From Pseudomonas sp. DG56-2 (GTDB taxonomy: Bacteria > Pseudomonadota > Gammaproteobacteria > Pseudomonadales > Pseudomonadaceae): 64,000 nucleotides of DNA. The notes under the pieces were generated by a model. It was not told the DNA's origin and searched no databases. It was given only the letters and a program-made list of their open reading frames with translations. Where the stretch lies: positions 4,418,501-4,482,500 of the forward strand of contig NZ_CP032311.1 of NCBI RefSeq assembly GCF_004803755.1, given 5' to 3'. Positions 36,654-44,301 of the stretch are shown in pieces. The position numbers and the translations under genes were made by a program. The first letter of the stretch is position 1. Every line of letters begins with the position of its first letter.

Positions 36654-38354
36654 TCACAAGTAGGGAACCTCACGCTCCAATCGAATTTTTTCACTGTCAA
36701 CATCAGCAGGCTTATGGCTTTCGTGGTATTGGATAGAAAGTGCAAGATACATCAAAGCATTTCTAGAAAGCTTTATTAACTCTAAAATTTGCTCTTCGAT
36801 ATGATCGACTGAAACAGTGAGATGGAAGGATTTTAATCTATTTTTCTCATCTATATTTCGGGTAAGCTTTTGATAAGCATCAGAGGATTCATCTAGCCCT
36901 GCTCTCTTTTTGTGAGCTTTATCTAGAGTAAATGATGAATTGTAGTTCTCAATTGACATTTCATAAGCAAATCCGTCTACTATTTTTAAAGACTTATGTT
37001 CTAACGCATTCCGGATTTGGTTGATGTGATTAGCGGCCGGAAAAGTCGTCTCTGAAAGATATAGAGGCTCATCAGAGTTTTGTATTTGACCTCGTTTCGA
37101 AGGGCGTTTGACGTCGTTTATATCTTTGCTTAAAAAATACAGGGCGGAAAGAAACGGATTTTTTATTAGGGAAAACCAAGCTGCTGGCTTTTTATTAGTG
37201 ATAAAAATCGTCCTTATTGTGACCTCGTGCTCTTCCAGCTCATCAGCACTGACCTCAAAAAATTTGTAGATAAAGTAGGCTATTTTATCCAGCAATGAAT
37301 ACAAGCACCTTAGAGCAGTCTTATACTGATTTGTTTTAAAGCTATTTATCGAGTAATCAAGGCTATTTACTTTCTTGTAACTGGAATTGTAAACATGATC
37401 CGTATCTATGGGCATATTTAATGCTGTGTAATATGTGTATCTTGCGTAGCAATACGTATCCTTCAGCTCATCAAAATGAGCGTGAAATGAGAGTTCTTCA
37501 CTCGCTAGCAATAACGAATTTATTTCTCCAGAGAAGGAAGGAAGACTTAAACAGTCCTCGTAGGCATATTCCTTAATGATAACTAGATTGGACATATTGA
37601 GAAAAATTCTATTTTTTCCAACCCAGTTACAATATGACTTATGCTTGCCATTTCTAAAGTGTTCTTGATGCGTATCTGAGTGATCTGAATCAATATATTC
37701 AGCATATCTATCTTCAAAATATGGTAAATACGATTCAAGACGTTTTTTGAGTGCTACGAATTGCTCCTCGTCTCCTTCTATCGTAGTGCTTTCTGGCTTC
37801 AAAGCTTCCTGAATTGAATTATATATTTTTTTTGATAAAAAGAAGTGAGCGTTTTCATCATATACATCCTCATTAAACTTGATAAGGCAACGTGCCTTAG
37901 TCGCATGCCCGAAGGCATTCTTCAGTGCTATAGCCCTATCATAAAACTCTAGTGCTTCTATATGGCGAGACTGCTCAGTCAAATAATTTGCAAGATTTAT
38001 GTTGATACGTGAATAAAGCTCAGCATAGCTCAGTGAAACTGTGGCACTACCATGCTTTACCTCATAGTATTCATCTTTGAATTTTTTTAACTCATGCAGA
38101 GCCTTCCTCAAGAAATAAACAGCGTTGCCTATACTTGGAGAATACCAGTCTGCTTGTACTCTATTAGAGTGCACGGCGGAGTAGCCAGTGCCGATCACGT
38201 AATATAGTTGAGCAGCTAAAAATGGACTTTCGCATTTTTTGTCATGCTGCATTCGACAGTATTTTTCTAGGCCAGCGTTATTAGTGTCTATGTATTCATC
38301 CATTTTTTGGCTGATACGCTCTACACTTTTGTGACTTAGGAGCTTCCCTTCCAT
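36654..38354 (-). CDS. TPR-HEPN protein, LA2681-like; candidate RNase defence effector
   Basis: Protein of 566 residues. The N-terminal 210 residues contain TPR-like helical pairs (SYAELYSRININLANYLTEQ, then RHIEALEFYDRAIALKNAFG). The C-terminal half ends in a HEPN domain of the LA2681 type, with the motif QIRNALEHKSLKI: Arg448 and His453 fit the RxxxxH (R-N-x-x-x-H) catalytic motif of HEPN RNases. A long helix near the C-terminus (HIEEQILELIKLSRNALMYL) completes the four-helix bundle. HEPN proteins commonly cut RNA in toxin-antitoxin, abortive-infection and CRISPR systems. No antitoxin-like nucleotidyltransferase is next to it. A phage-defence role is inferred. Confidence 0.75.
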   Translation of the reverse strand: MEGKLLSHKSVERISQKMDEYIDTNNAGLEKYCRMQHDKKCESPFLAAQLYYVIGTGYSAVHSNRVQADWYSPSIGNAVYFLRKALHELKKFKDEYYEVKHGSATVSLSYAELYSRININLANYLTEQSRHIEALEFYDRAIALKNAFGHATKARCLIKFNEDVYDENAHFFLSKKIYNSIQEALKPESTTIEGDEEQFVALKKRLESYLPYFEDRYAEYIDSDHSDTHQEHFRNGKHKSYCNWVGKNRIFLNMSNLVIIKEYAYEDCLSLPSFSGEINSLLLASEELSFHAHFDELKDTYCYARYTYYTALNMPIDTDHVYNSSYKKVNSLDYSINSFKTNQYKTALRCLYSLLDKIAYFIYKFFEVSADELEEHEVTIRTIFITNKKPAAWFSLIKNPFLSALYFLSKDINDVKRPSKRGQIQNSDEPLYLSETTFPAANHINQIRNALEHKSLKIVDGFAYEMSIENYNSSFTLDKAHKKRAGLDESSDAYQKLTRNIDEKNRLKSFHLTVSVDHIEEQILELIKLSRNALMYLALSIQYHESHKPADVDSEKIRLEREVPYL

Positions 38355-38465
38355 AAATCCGCCCGCCTAAAATTCAAATATTATCTATCTACGAAAACCG
38401 TAAAGCTCTAACACTGATGGCTCATCGCACGTCTGCAAAGCCGACGCACGCCGAACCATCTCTAG

Positions 38466-38999
38466 TTAAAAAACCATTCCGGAGTCTTTGGCACTTTTCA
38501 GTTTACCTTTATTATTAGTATCGCTTTCCAGCTTCACTACTTTTTTATAAATTAAACGATTATTCTCGCGTGATTCGTTGGCTTTTTCAAAAAGCTCAAT
38601 AGTATCAGCATCATCAACTTTCACATTCATAGTCGTTCGTTCTTCTATATCCACGAACTCAACGTACCCTACCCTTTCACTTTGCCTAGCGTAGAAAACT
38701 GATGTTTTGGCAACCTTATCGTAATAATACCTCTTCACCTCAAAAAACAAGCCTTTTACCGTGTACTCATCAGTCGCCGATTTATTAAAATTCGGCATAG
38801 ATGTAATTTCAAACCCTGAACCCAGTTCGCCTTGCCATTTGTACCCGGCGATCACCTTCTCAAGAGCTTTGATTTCCGAACCGTATTCCATACTGGTTCT
38901 GTCCGCAGGTAACTCTTTCATCTGGAAATCTAGCTTCGCGTATGCCAAGTTCATAGCACCTAGAAAGCAGCTTAATGCGACCGCAATTTTAAACTTCAT
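38466..38999 (-). CDS. Exported protein of unknown function
   Basis: Protein of 177 residues with a signal peptide (MKFKIAVALSCFLGAMNLAY, cut after AYA). The mature part is Lys/Glu-rich and beta-strand-rich (EYTVKGLFFEVKRYYYDKVA, SVFYARQSERVGYVEFVDIE) with no cysteine. AGGGA lies just upstream of the ATG. It lies 110 bp upstream of the HEPN gene in the same direction and could share a transcript. No family is recognised. Confidence 0.65.
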   Translation of the reverse strand: MKFKIAVALSCFLGAMNLAYAKLDFQMKELPADRTSMEYGSEIKALEKVIAGYKWQGELGSGFEITSMPNFNKSATDEYTVKGLFFEVKRYYYDKVAKTSVFYARQSERVGYVEFVDIEERTTMNVKVDDADTIELFEKANESRENNRLIYKKVVKLESDTNNKGKLKSAKDSGMVF

Positions 39000-39371
39000 T
39001 CCCTTTCTCCCTGTTTTTCAAACAACGCCAAAACGATAGCTAAATGCCATTCTTGCTTAAGGGGTGAGCCTTTTCAACTATCGAATGAATACCCACCCCT
39101 CAAACGCTCTGATATGCATTCAGACCGTCTCTGACTCATTCTTGATTGGGGTGGGACAATCCGATCCCGCCGGCACGAGTTGAAATCCCAGCAACACTGC
39201 CGAACCAGAGAAAAATGCCACAGGAATGGCCCAGAGCCTCAGAGAAGCAACCGCAACCTGGGAGCTGGGGAGCGGAATGGGAACAGATTATTTTTTCAAC
39301 GAACGGGCTTACAACGAAGATACATCAGCCCTGTTTTTCCTCTAGAAATCGACAAGCGTAGAGTTGCCGAA
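39000..39371. other. Gene-free stretch of higher G+C inside the element
   Basis: This 372-bp gap holds no convincing gene. The part from about 39140 to 39290 is visibly richer in G+C than the surrounding element DNA. An inverted pair AGGGGTG/CACCCCT flanks about 39060-39100. It may be a remnant of an earlier insertion or the promoter of the secreted-protein gene. Confidence 0.4.
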
Positions 39372-39971
39372 TCACTTGCCATCGTCTTGGGAGTTGAGAT
39401 AGTTGGCGATGACATCACCATGACATGCTGCAGGTTTGCAGTGACAACCGAGCGTCTTGCCTCTGAGCTTTTCGATGTTTTCATCAAATTTTTCGGGTAA
39501 TTTCAAAAAACGTTTTTCGAAATCATAAGCAAACTTGGCTATAACTTCGTCGCGTGTCCCTTCTTTACCCATCTGGTAGGGGTTGCCCCACAGGGTTCCC
39601 CTACCGATGTAAATATCATAACTATCACCATTATCTTTATTAGATACTTTGGTGATTTTTAAGTTTATAATTCTTGTGGGTATTTCTTTTTCTCGCAAAT
39701 CATTATCGAGTATGAAAAAACAGTTTCTTTCTTCATCTTGAAAAAGAATAGCGTGTGTGACTTCCTTCAATGCTTCTTTATCTGAGCTAAACGGGATTGC
39801 TGGTAGCCCTTTGGACTGTGAATACTTTTCGATGAAACTATTTTCATCAGATACGAAGATCAGCTCTACTTTTTCAAGAGAGCTAATAATTTTATCGACC
39901 TTCCTTTCAAATTTCGAATATGAAAGGAAGTCGATAGGATAAGCAATTAATACCTTTGCATCTTTACTCAT
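39372..39971 (-). CDS. SLOG-like domain fused to DUF4326
   Basis: Protein of 199 residues in two parts. Residues 5-104 resemble the SLOG (YspA/DUF2493) Rossmann-like fold, including KVLIAYPIDF at the first strand and IEKYSQSKGLPAIPFSSDKE where SLOG proteins bind nucleotide-derived ligands. The usual glycine-rich motif is degenerate (FVSDENS). Residues 118-192 are a DUF4326 domain: DIYIGRGTLWGNPYQMG, GTRDEVIAKF, and a closing Cys/His cluster GCHCKPAACHGD (Cys176, Cys178, Cys183, His184). Its ATG overlaps the stop of the DUF488 gene by 4 bases. Function unknown; a nucleotide-ligand sensor or modifier is a reasonable idea. Confidence 0.75.
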   Translation of the reverse strand: MSKDAKVLIAYPIDFLSYSKFERKVDKIISSLEKVELIFVSDENSFIEKYSQSKGLPAIPFSSDKEALKEVTHAILFQDEERNCFFILDNDLREKEIPTRIINLKITKVSNKDNGDSYDIYIGRGTLWGNPYQMGKEGTRDEVIAKFAYDFEKRFLKLPEKFDENIEKLRGKTLGCHCKPAACHGDVIANYLNSQDDGK

Positions 39972-40411
39972 ATTAAATCTTTGACAACCGCATCAGATTG
40001 ATCCCACGCTTGCTTGAGATAATTTGCAACCAGCCTTCGATGACACTGGTGCGGCTGATGCTCACTGCAAAGCAAGCACCCTTCGTCAATGATGTCTGGT
40101 TTTACGTGCTTTTCAATATTTCGCTTTGCCATCAGGTTTAGGAATTTATCCTCATACTGCTGCCAAGAAATTTCCTTTTTCTGGTATGGAGACAAAATTT
40201 CTTTCGTAGGTGCCAATTCTGGTAAATGCACGTAGTCAACGTCGCATAGTTCTTTTAGGAAATATTTCAAGTCATCTCTTTTTGCAAATCCTGAGAGCTG
40301 TGAAATATTATTCAATCGAACGTCAACAACCCGCTTTGTGCCTGATAATTTTATCAAGGAGAAAAAACGTTCTGCCTTTTTCTCCGTAAAACCTATTGTG
40401 AAAATCTTCAT
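39968..40411 (-). CDS. DUF488 family protein
   Basis: Protein of 147 residues with the DUF488 opening MKIFTIGFTEKKAERFFSLI, the strand VVDVRLNN (residues 28-35) and the block YVHLPELAPTKEIL (about 60-73). It ends with the conserved CLLCSEHQPHQCHRRLVANY (Cys112, Cys115, Cys123, His124, Arg125), a likely metal or catalytic site. A ribosome site GGGGTAAAA is just upstream. It starts 9 bp after the DuOB gene and overlaps the SLOG-DUF4326 gene by 4 bases, so the three are one operon. The biochemical role of DUF488 is not established. Confidence 0.85.
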   Translation of the reverse strand: MKIFTIGFTEKKAERFFSLIKLSGTKRVVDVRLNNISQLSGFAKRDDLKYFLKELCDVDYVHLPELAPTKEILSPYQKKEISWQQYEDKFLNLMAKRNIEKHVKPDIIDEGCLLCSEHQPHQCHRRLVANYLKQAWDQSDAVVKDLI

Positions 40412-40420
40412 TTTTACCCC

Positions 40421-41092
40421 TTAGAATACTGCGGCGACCAATTTATAAGCATCTCCGTTGTAAGGTTCACCTAGGCTAATGGTGAAATAGCTTACATTAG
40501 CCGCGTACTCGCCATTTTGCTGGGCCTTGTAGTGTTGCTCTGTCTCTGGATCTGTGACGGTCAGAGCATACTGAATGCGGTTATAGGTGAACTTGGCTCG
40601 TACAACACGTTTCGGATTACCAAATTGGGCTCCCTCGGCACTGACCTTGAAGGTGACGTTCTGCGGCTGAATGAGGTAAAGGCTCTGACGGGGTTCAGTC
40701 AGGTGCTCGACAGAAACCCTATCGTTCACACCTGAATAGCTGTGATTGCCATTCTCCCATAGGGTCTCCGGAGCATCCGTAATCCCTGCAAGGTCATTGA
40801 CAACCATTTGACCCGCTTTCTCCCAATAAATGGTGTCATCAATGATGTGGTTCTCACGCTGGAAACCCGCAGGGGCGGTATTCGTGAAGGTGATGTCGAT
40901 AACATCCAGTTTTTGAGCCGTAGTACCGTCCTGATACTCACGATCTCGCTCAGTGATTTCATGTGTTGCAGTGGTGCCAATGGGCCGCAGCCAAGCCCCT
41001 GTATAGTCTCCCGTTGTCACCTTACCAGCCACACAACGGCCACTGAGCTTACGAGAATTTGCCAAGCAGATGATTCGATATTGATACGGCAT
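40421..41092 (-). CDS. Dual OB-fold (DuOB) domain protein
   Basis: Protein of 223 residues that I recognise, from memory and without a search, as a dual OB-fold family member. The opening RIICLANSRKLSGRCVAGK is followed by GAWLRPIG, KLDVIDITF, ENHIIDDTIYW, and a second beta-rich half ending in FTISLGEPYNGDAYKLVAAVF (quoted in part). OB folds bind nucleic acid or nucleotides. The ATG at 41092 has GGAAGGGA 7-14 nt upstream, so it is preferred over longer frames to 41209. First gene of the DuOB-DUF488-DUF4326 operon at the right end of the element. Confidence 0.68.
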   Translation of the reverse strand: MPYQYRIICLANSRKLSGRCVAGKVTTGDYTGAWLRPIGTTATHEITERDREYQDGTTAQKLDVIDITFTNTAPAGFQRENHIIDDTIYWEKAGQMVVNDLAGITDAPETLWENGNHSYSGVNDRVSVEHLTEPRQSLYLIQPQNVTFKVSAEGAQFGNPKRVVRAKFTYNRIQYALTVTDPETEQHYKAQQNGEYAANVSYFTISLGEPYNGDAYKLVAAVF

Positions 41093-41368
41093 TTTGTGCG
41101 TCCCTTCCATGATGGCGATGTGCCTTGCAGCATCCTCCCTTCGCTCATCACAGATGGCAAGCCCTACTTTCGTGAATCCACGACCCCACCACCCCCAAAG
41201 GTTAATCAAGAGGGCTACGTCACAATCTAAGAGCTTCTAACGCACAATTGCTCGCGTGCTATGCAAAGCGAGGCGAACCTCGCTCTTTCGCACCATAGGC
41301 GGTCACACAGGGTGCGGGCCAATGAAGTGTGAGTTAGCACTCAAACGCAAAACTAAAAAGTATGGACG

Positions 41369-41393
41369 AAAAAAAACAGCGATTTGATCGCTG
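41369..41393 (-). terminator. Intrinsic terminator supplied by the element behind tRNA-Ser
   Basis: On the minus strand CAGCGAT-CAA-ATCGCTG forms a 7-bp stem followed by eight T residues. It lies 91 bp downstream of tRNA-Ser and replaces the tRNA's displaced terminator, protecting the element's genes from read-through. Confidence 0.8.
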
Positions 41394-41409
41394 CAGTTTG
41401 GCAAAAAAA

Positions 41410-41431
41410 TGCTACAAACCACTGCTACAAA
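41410..41431 (+). repeat. Right paired integrase arm-type sites
   Basis: TGCTACAAA at 41410-41418 and 41423-41431, 13 bp apart and 52 bp from the end repeat. Orientation and spacing match the left pair at 27966-27987. Confidence 0.65.
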
Positions 41432-41482
41432 TCGCTGTTTCTTAACCTTCGCAACTCATTGATTTGCAAAGGTTTTTCTGTA

Positions 41483-41500
41483 ATGGCGGAGAGATAGGGA
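41483..41500. repeat. Right end repeat (att site within tRNA-Ser)
   Basis: ATGGCGGAGAGATAGGGA covers the CCA end, discriminator, acceptor 3' strand and the start of the T arm of tRNA-Ser; identical to 27887-27904. Confidence 0.9.
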
Positions 41501-41573
41501 TTTGAACCCTAGGTACTGTCGCCAGTACAACGGATTTCGAATCCGTCCCGTTCGGCCACTCCGGCATCTCTCC
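41484..41573 (-). tRNA. tRNA-Ser (anticodon CGA)
   Basis: A 90-nt gene with encoded CCA. The acceptor stem pairs GGAGAGA with TCTCTCC, the anticodon loop is TTCGAAA (anticodon CGA), a long variable arm typical of class II tRNA is present (about TTGTACTGGCGACAGTACC), and the T loop is GTTCAAATC. It reads UCG codons. Its 3' end is the integration target of the element, and the gene stays intact after insertion. Confidence 0.96.
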
Positions 41574-41666
41574 AGTGGCGCGCATGATACCAGCAGTTCG
41601 CTCAAAGGCAAAGCCCGTTTGCGAAAAAAATTCGCGTGGTATCAGGCGCTTGCGTGAACTTGCCGC

Positions 41667-42377
41667 TTACAGCGGCACGCCCAGGCGCTTGGCAACTTCT
41701 TCGTAGGCTTCGATCACGTCGCCCAGACCCTGGCGGAAGCGATCCTTGTCCATCTTCTTGCGGGTTTCCTTGTCCCACAGGCGGCAGCCGTCAGGGCTGA
41801 ACTCGTCGCCCAGGACGATTTCGCCGTGGAATACGCCGAACTCCAGCTTGAAGTCGACCAGCAGCAGGCCGGCGTCGTCGAAGAGCTTGTTCAGCACTTC
41901 GTTGACCTTAAGCGACAAGGCTTTCATTTTCACCAGTTGCTCGGCGGTGCCCCAACCGAAGGCAACAACGTGGGATTCGTTGATGAACGGATCACCCTTC
42001 TCGTCGTTCTTGAGGAACAGTTCGAAGGTCGAAGGCTCCAGCTTGATGCCTTCCTCGACACCCAGGCGCTTGACCAGGCTGCCGGCTGCGTAGTTACGCA
42101 CGACGCATTCAACCGGAATCATGTCGAGCTTCTTGACCAGACACTCGTTGTCGCCCAGCAGCTTGTCGAACTGGGTAGGAATACCGGCTTCTTCCAGCTT
42201 TTGCATGATGAAGGCGTTGAACTTGTTGTTCACCATGCCCTTGCGATCAAGCTGTTCGATACGCTTGCCGTCGAACGCCGAGGTGTCGTTGCGAAACAGC
42301 AGGATCAAGCGGTCAGCGTCGTCGGTCTTGTAAACCGACTTGGCTTTGCCGCGGTAGAGTTCTTCACGTTTTTCCAT
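41667..42377 (-). CDS. purC: Phosphoribosylaminoimidazole-succinocarboxamide synthase
   Basis: Purine biosynthesis enzyme of 236 residues that joins CAIR and aspartate using ATP to make SAICAR. The start [20 protein letters not shown] and the segments [31 protein letters not shown] and [20 protein letters not shown] are all characteristic, and the length is normal. It is the last gene of the dapA-bamC-MBL-purC operon, 32 bp after the MBL gene. Confidence 0.97.
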   Translation of the reverse strand: MEKREELYRGKAKSVYKTDDADRLILLFRNDTSAFDGKRIEQLDRKGMVNNKFNAFIMQKLEEAGIPTQFDKLLGDNECLVKKLDMIPVECVVRNYAAGSLVKRLGVEEGIKLEPSTFELFLKNDEKGDPFINESHVVAFGWGTAEQLVKMKALSLKVNEVLNKLFDDAGLLLVDFKLEFGVFHGEIVLGDEFSPDGCRLWDKETRKKMDKDRFRQGLGDVIEAYEEVAKRLGVPL

Positions 42378-42409
42378 GATGGGCTCCGCTTGCTAACTAA
42401 TAAGATGGG

Positions 42410-43168
42410 CTAGGCGATTTCGCGCCAGTCGAGCCCGCAATCCTGGTTGGCCACTTGCAGCCAGTCCGGGTCGCACCCAAGGGTGTCGACGAAACATTGC
42501 CGGGCCAGCTGTGGCTGGTTGTTCTTGCTACTGAGATGGGCCAGCACCAGATGCTGCAGGTTCTGCCAGTCCAGCTCCGACACCAGGCGCGCGGCCTGGT
42601 GGTTGTTCAAATGCCCGTAGTCGCCGCCCACCCGTTGTTTGAGAAACATTGGGTAAGGCCCGCGTCCGAGCATGTCTCGGCAGTGATTGGCCTCGATCAG
42701 CAATGCATCCAGGCCCTGGTAACTCTGCAACAAGGATGCGTCATAGGAACCCAGGTCGGTGAGTACGCCGAAACGCCGGCCACCGTCGTCAAAAACATAC
42801 TGAAGAGGCTCCAGCGCATCATGGGTCACGCCCACCGCACGGATACTCAAGCCACCGATCTGCAATGTTTCGTTTGCTGCCAGGAACCCGGCGGCCTCGA
42901 CCGGCTTGCGCATACCGCGCAACGTGCCACGACTGAGGTAGACCGGTACATTGTAGCGCCGCGACAGCAAACCGACGCCATGCACATGGTCGGCATGTTC
43001 GTGAGTTACCAGCACCGCACTCAATTGATGGGCTGAAACGCCGAGCAGCGCCAGGCGCCGCTCGGTTTCACGCAGGGAAAAGCCGCAATCGACCAGGACA
43101 AGTGTTTTGTCACTGGCGATCAGCGTGCCATTTCCCTGGCTTCCACTTCCTAGAACCGCGAAGCGCAC
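42410..43168 (-). CDS. Metallo-beta-lactamase-fold hydrolase (YycJ/WalJ-like)
   Basis: Cytoplasmic MBL-fold protein of 252 residues. The zinc motif is THEHADHVHG (residues 55-64), with further ligands at the His of GVTHDA and the Asp of LLIEANH-type segments. The GSGSQGNGTLI opening is typical of YycJ-like phosphodiesterase/exonuclease relatives. The GTG at 43168 directly follows the bamC stop. It is conserved between bamC and purC in pseudomonads. The substrate is unknown. Confidence 0.88.
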   Translation of the reverse strand: MRFAVLGSGSQGNGTLIASDKTLVLVDCGFSLRETERRLALLGVSAHQLSAVLVTHEHADHVHGVGLLSRRYNVPVYLSRGTLRGMRKPVEAAGFLAANETLQIGGLSIRAVGVTHDALEPLQYVFDDGGRRFGVLTDLGSYDASLLQSYQGLDALLIEANHCRDMLGRGPYPMFLKQRVGGDYGHLNNHQAARLVSELDWQNLQHLVLAHLSSKNNQPQLARQCFVDTLGCDPDWLQVANQDCGLDWREIA

Positions 43169-44284
43169 TTAACCCAGGTTATCCTGAATCACGCTCAGCA
43201 CACGGCGGGCGACATCAGCCGGGGCCACGGTGTTGATGTTCTTCTCGACGGTAACCTGGACGCTTTCACCAACTTTGCTCAGGCGAACCTGATAACGTTC
43301 GGCACGAGCTTCGCGCTCTTCCTTGCTTGGCGCGCTACCGAACAGCTTGCTGAAGAAACCAGGCTCCTGGTCTTTGGCATCGGCTTTTTCGGCCAGGTTG
43401 ATGTAATACAAGCCCAGGCTGCGGTTGATGTCTTCAACACGCCACTCGCCTTGTTCCAGAGCGCGGCCGACACTGGACCATGCACGGTCGAGGTCGGCGC
43501 CCAGGTTCAATACCGGGTTGCCACTGCCATCTTCGCTCAGGCTGACACGGCTTGGCGTATCGAAATCACGTGCGGCAAGCAACGACACCGAGCCGCCCTT
43601 CTCGGCGCTACGGGTCATGCTGGCGAGCATCTCGTCGACCAGCATGGCGTCGACACCGGTGTTCTGCGAGCTGCTCGGAAAATCAGGCTGGGCAGTGCTG
43701 CCCGCCGGACGCTCGACGGTCACGATGTAGACTTCACTGGTGTTGCGCTGCACGCCCGGCTCGATACGCACACGGGTGCGCACTTCGTTGTCGCGGCTGC
43801 TCGAAGCGCTCGCCAGACGACCGGCCATGGAACCGGAAAGCTCGTCGAAGCGTTGCCAGGTGGTATTGAACTCACCGGTCTGCGGACGCTCTTCGTCGAT
43901 ACGGAAACCGTTGTCTTCAAAGAACTGACGGGCTACCGGCCAGACTTCGGCAGGCGCACGCTGGGCCAGGACCCAACGGGAAGTACCGCTCTTCTGCAGG
44001 CTGAAATCGCTGATGTCGGCACCGGCGCTCAGGGGTTGTGGACGCGGAACCTCGAACTCGCCCCTGACGTTGTCATCGGCAACGTTACGCGGGATCGGCA
44101 GCAGCGGATCAAGACGCTTGGCGTTGCTGACGTCTGGTGGCAGCTGCATCGGCGCCTTCTGAGTGGCCTCCAGATAATCGCTGCCACGGTCACGGAAGTA
44201 ACCCTCTTCGCCCCAGAGCCAGCCACAACCACTGGTGCTGGAAATGATCAAGGCAAGGGCGGAAAGACCAGCCAATCGCTTCAT
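43169..44284 (-). CDS. bamC: Outer-membrane assembly lipoprotein BamC (NlpB)
   Basis: Lipoprotein of 371 residues that is part of the BAM complex inserting beta-barrel proteins. The signal peptide MKRLAGLSALALIISSTSGC ends in the lipobox with Cys20. The early unstructured region YLEATQKAPMQLPPDVSNAK and LDPLLPIP match BamC, followed by two helix-grip domains. The ATG at 44284 has GAGGACG 9 nt upstream; a longer frame lacks the signal peptide. It is 17 bp downstream of dapA in the usual order. Confidence 0.92.
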   Translation of the reverse strand: MKRLAGLSALALIISSTSGCGWLWGEEGYFRDRGSDYLEATQKAPMQLPPDVSNAKRLDPLLPIPRNVADDNVRGEFEVPRPQPLSAGADISDFSLQKSGTSRWVLAQRAPAEVWPVARQFFEDNGFRIDEERPQTGEFNTTWQRFDELSGSMAGRLASASSSRDNEVRTRVRIEPGVQRNTSEVYIVTVERPAGSTAQPDFPSSSQNTGVDAMLVDEMLASMTRSAEKGGSVSLLAARDFDTPSRVSLSEDGSGNPVLNLGADLDRAWSSVGRALEQGEWRVEDINRSLGLYYINLAEKADAKDQEPGFFSKLFGSAPSKEEREARAERYQVRLSKVGESVQVTVEKNINTVAPADVARRVLSVIQDNLG

Positions 44285-44301
44285 GCGGTGTACGTCCTCA
44301 A

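Larger units (their letters stand above)
41093..41482. other. Right-end control region of the element
   Basis: No gene is seen here. It holds the promoter side of the DuOB operon, a hairpin AGCGAGG-CGAA-CCTCGCT (41267-41284), a minus-strand terminator (41369-41393) and two arm-type sites before the end repeat. Confidence 0.55.
27887..41500. mobile_element. Integrative mobilizable element in tRNA-Ser(CGA)
   Basis: A low-G+C segment of about 13.6 kb is bounded by an 18-bp direct repeat (27887-27904 and 41483-41500) that equals the 3' end of tRNA-Ser. It encodes a tyrosine integrase at the left end, a MobC-like protein and relaxase, a Rep-like initiator with iteron-like repeats, and cargo. No complete type IV secretion system is present, so transfer should depend on a helper. 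Paired TGCTACAAA motifs near both ends are likely integrase arm sites. The integrase is at the end far from the tRNA, the less common arrangement. Confidence 0.9.

Noticed and set aside
39146..39500. Small plus-strand frames near 39.2-39.5 kb
   Set aside because: No ribosome site or recognisable motif; one overlaps the DUF4326 gene antisense.
27887..41500. Prophage
   Set aside because: No capsid, portal, terminase, tail or lysis genes are seen; relaxase and Rep-like genes fit a mobilizable element.
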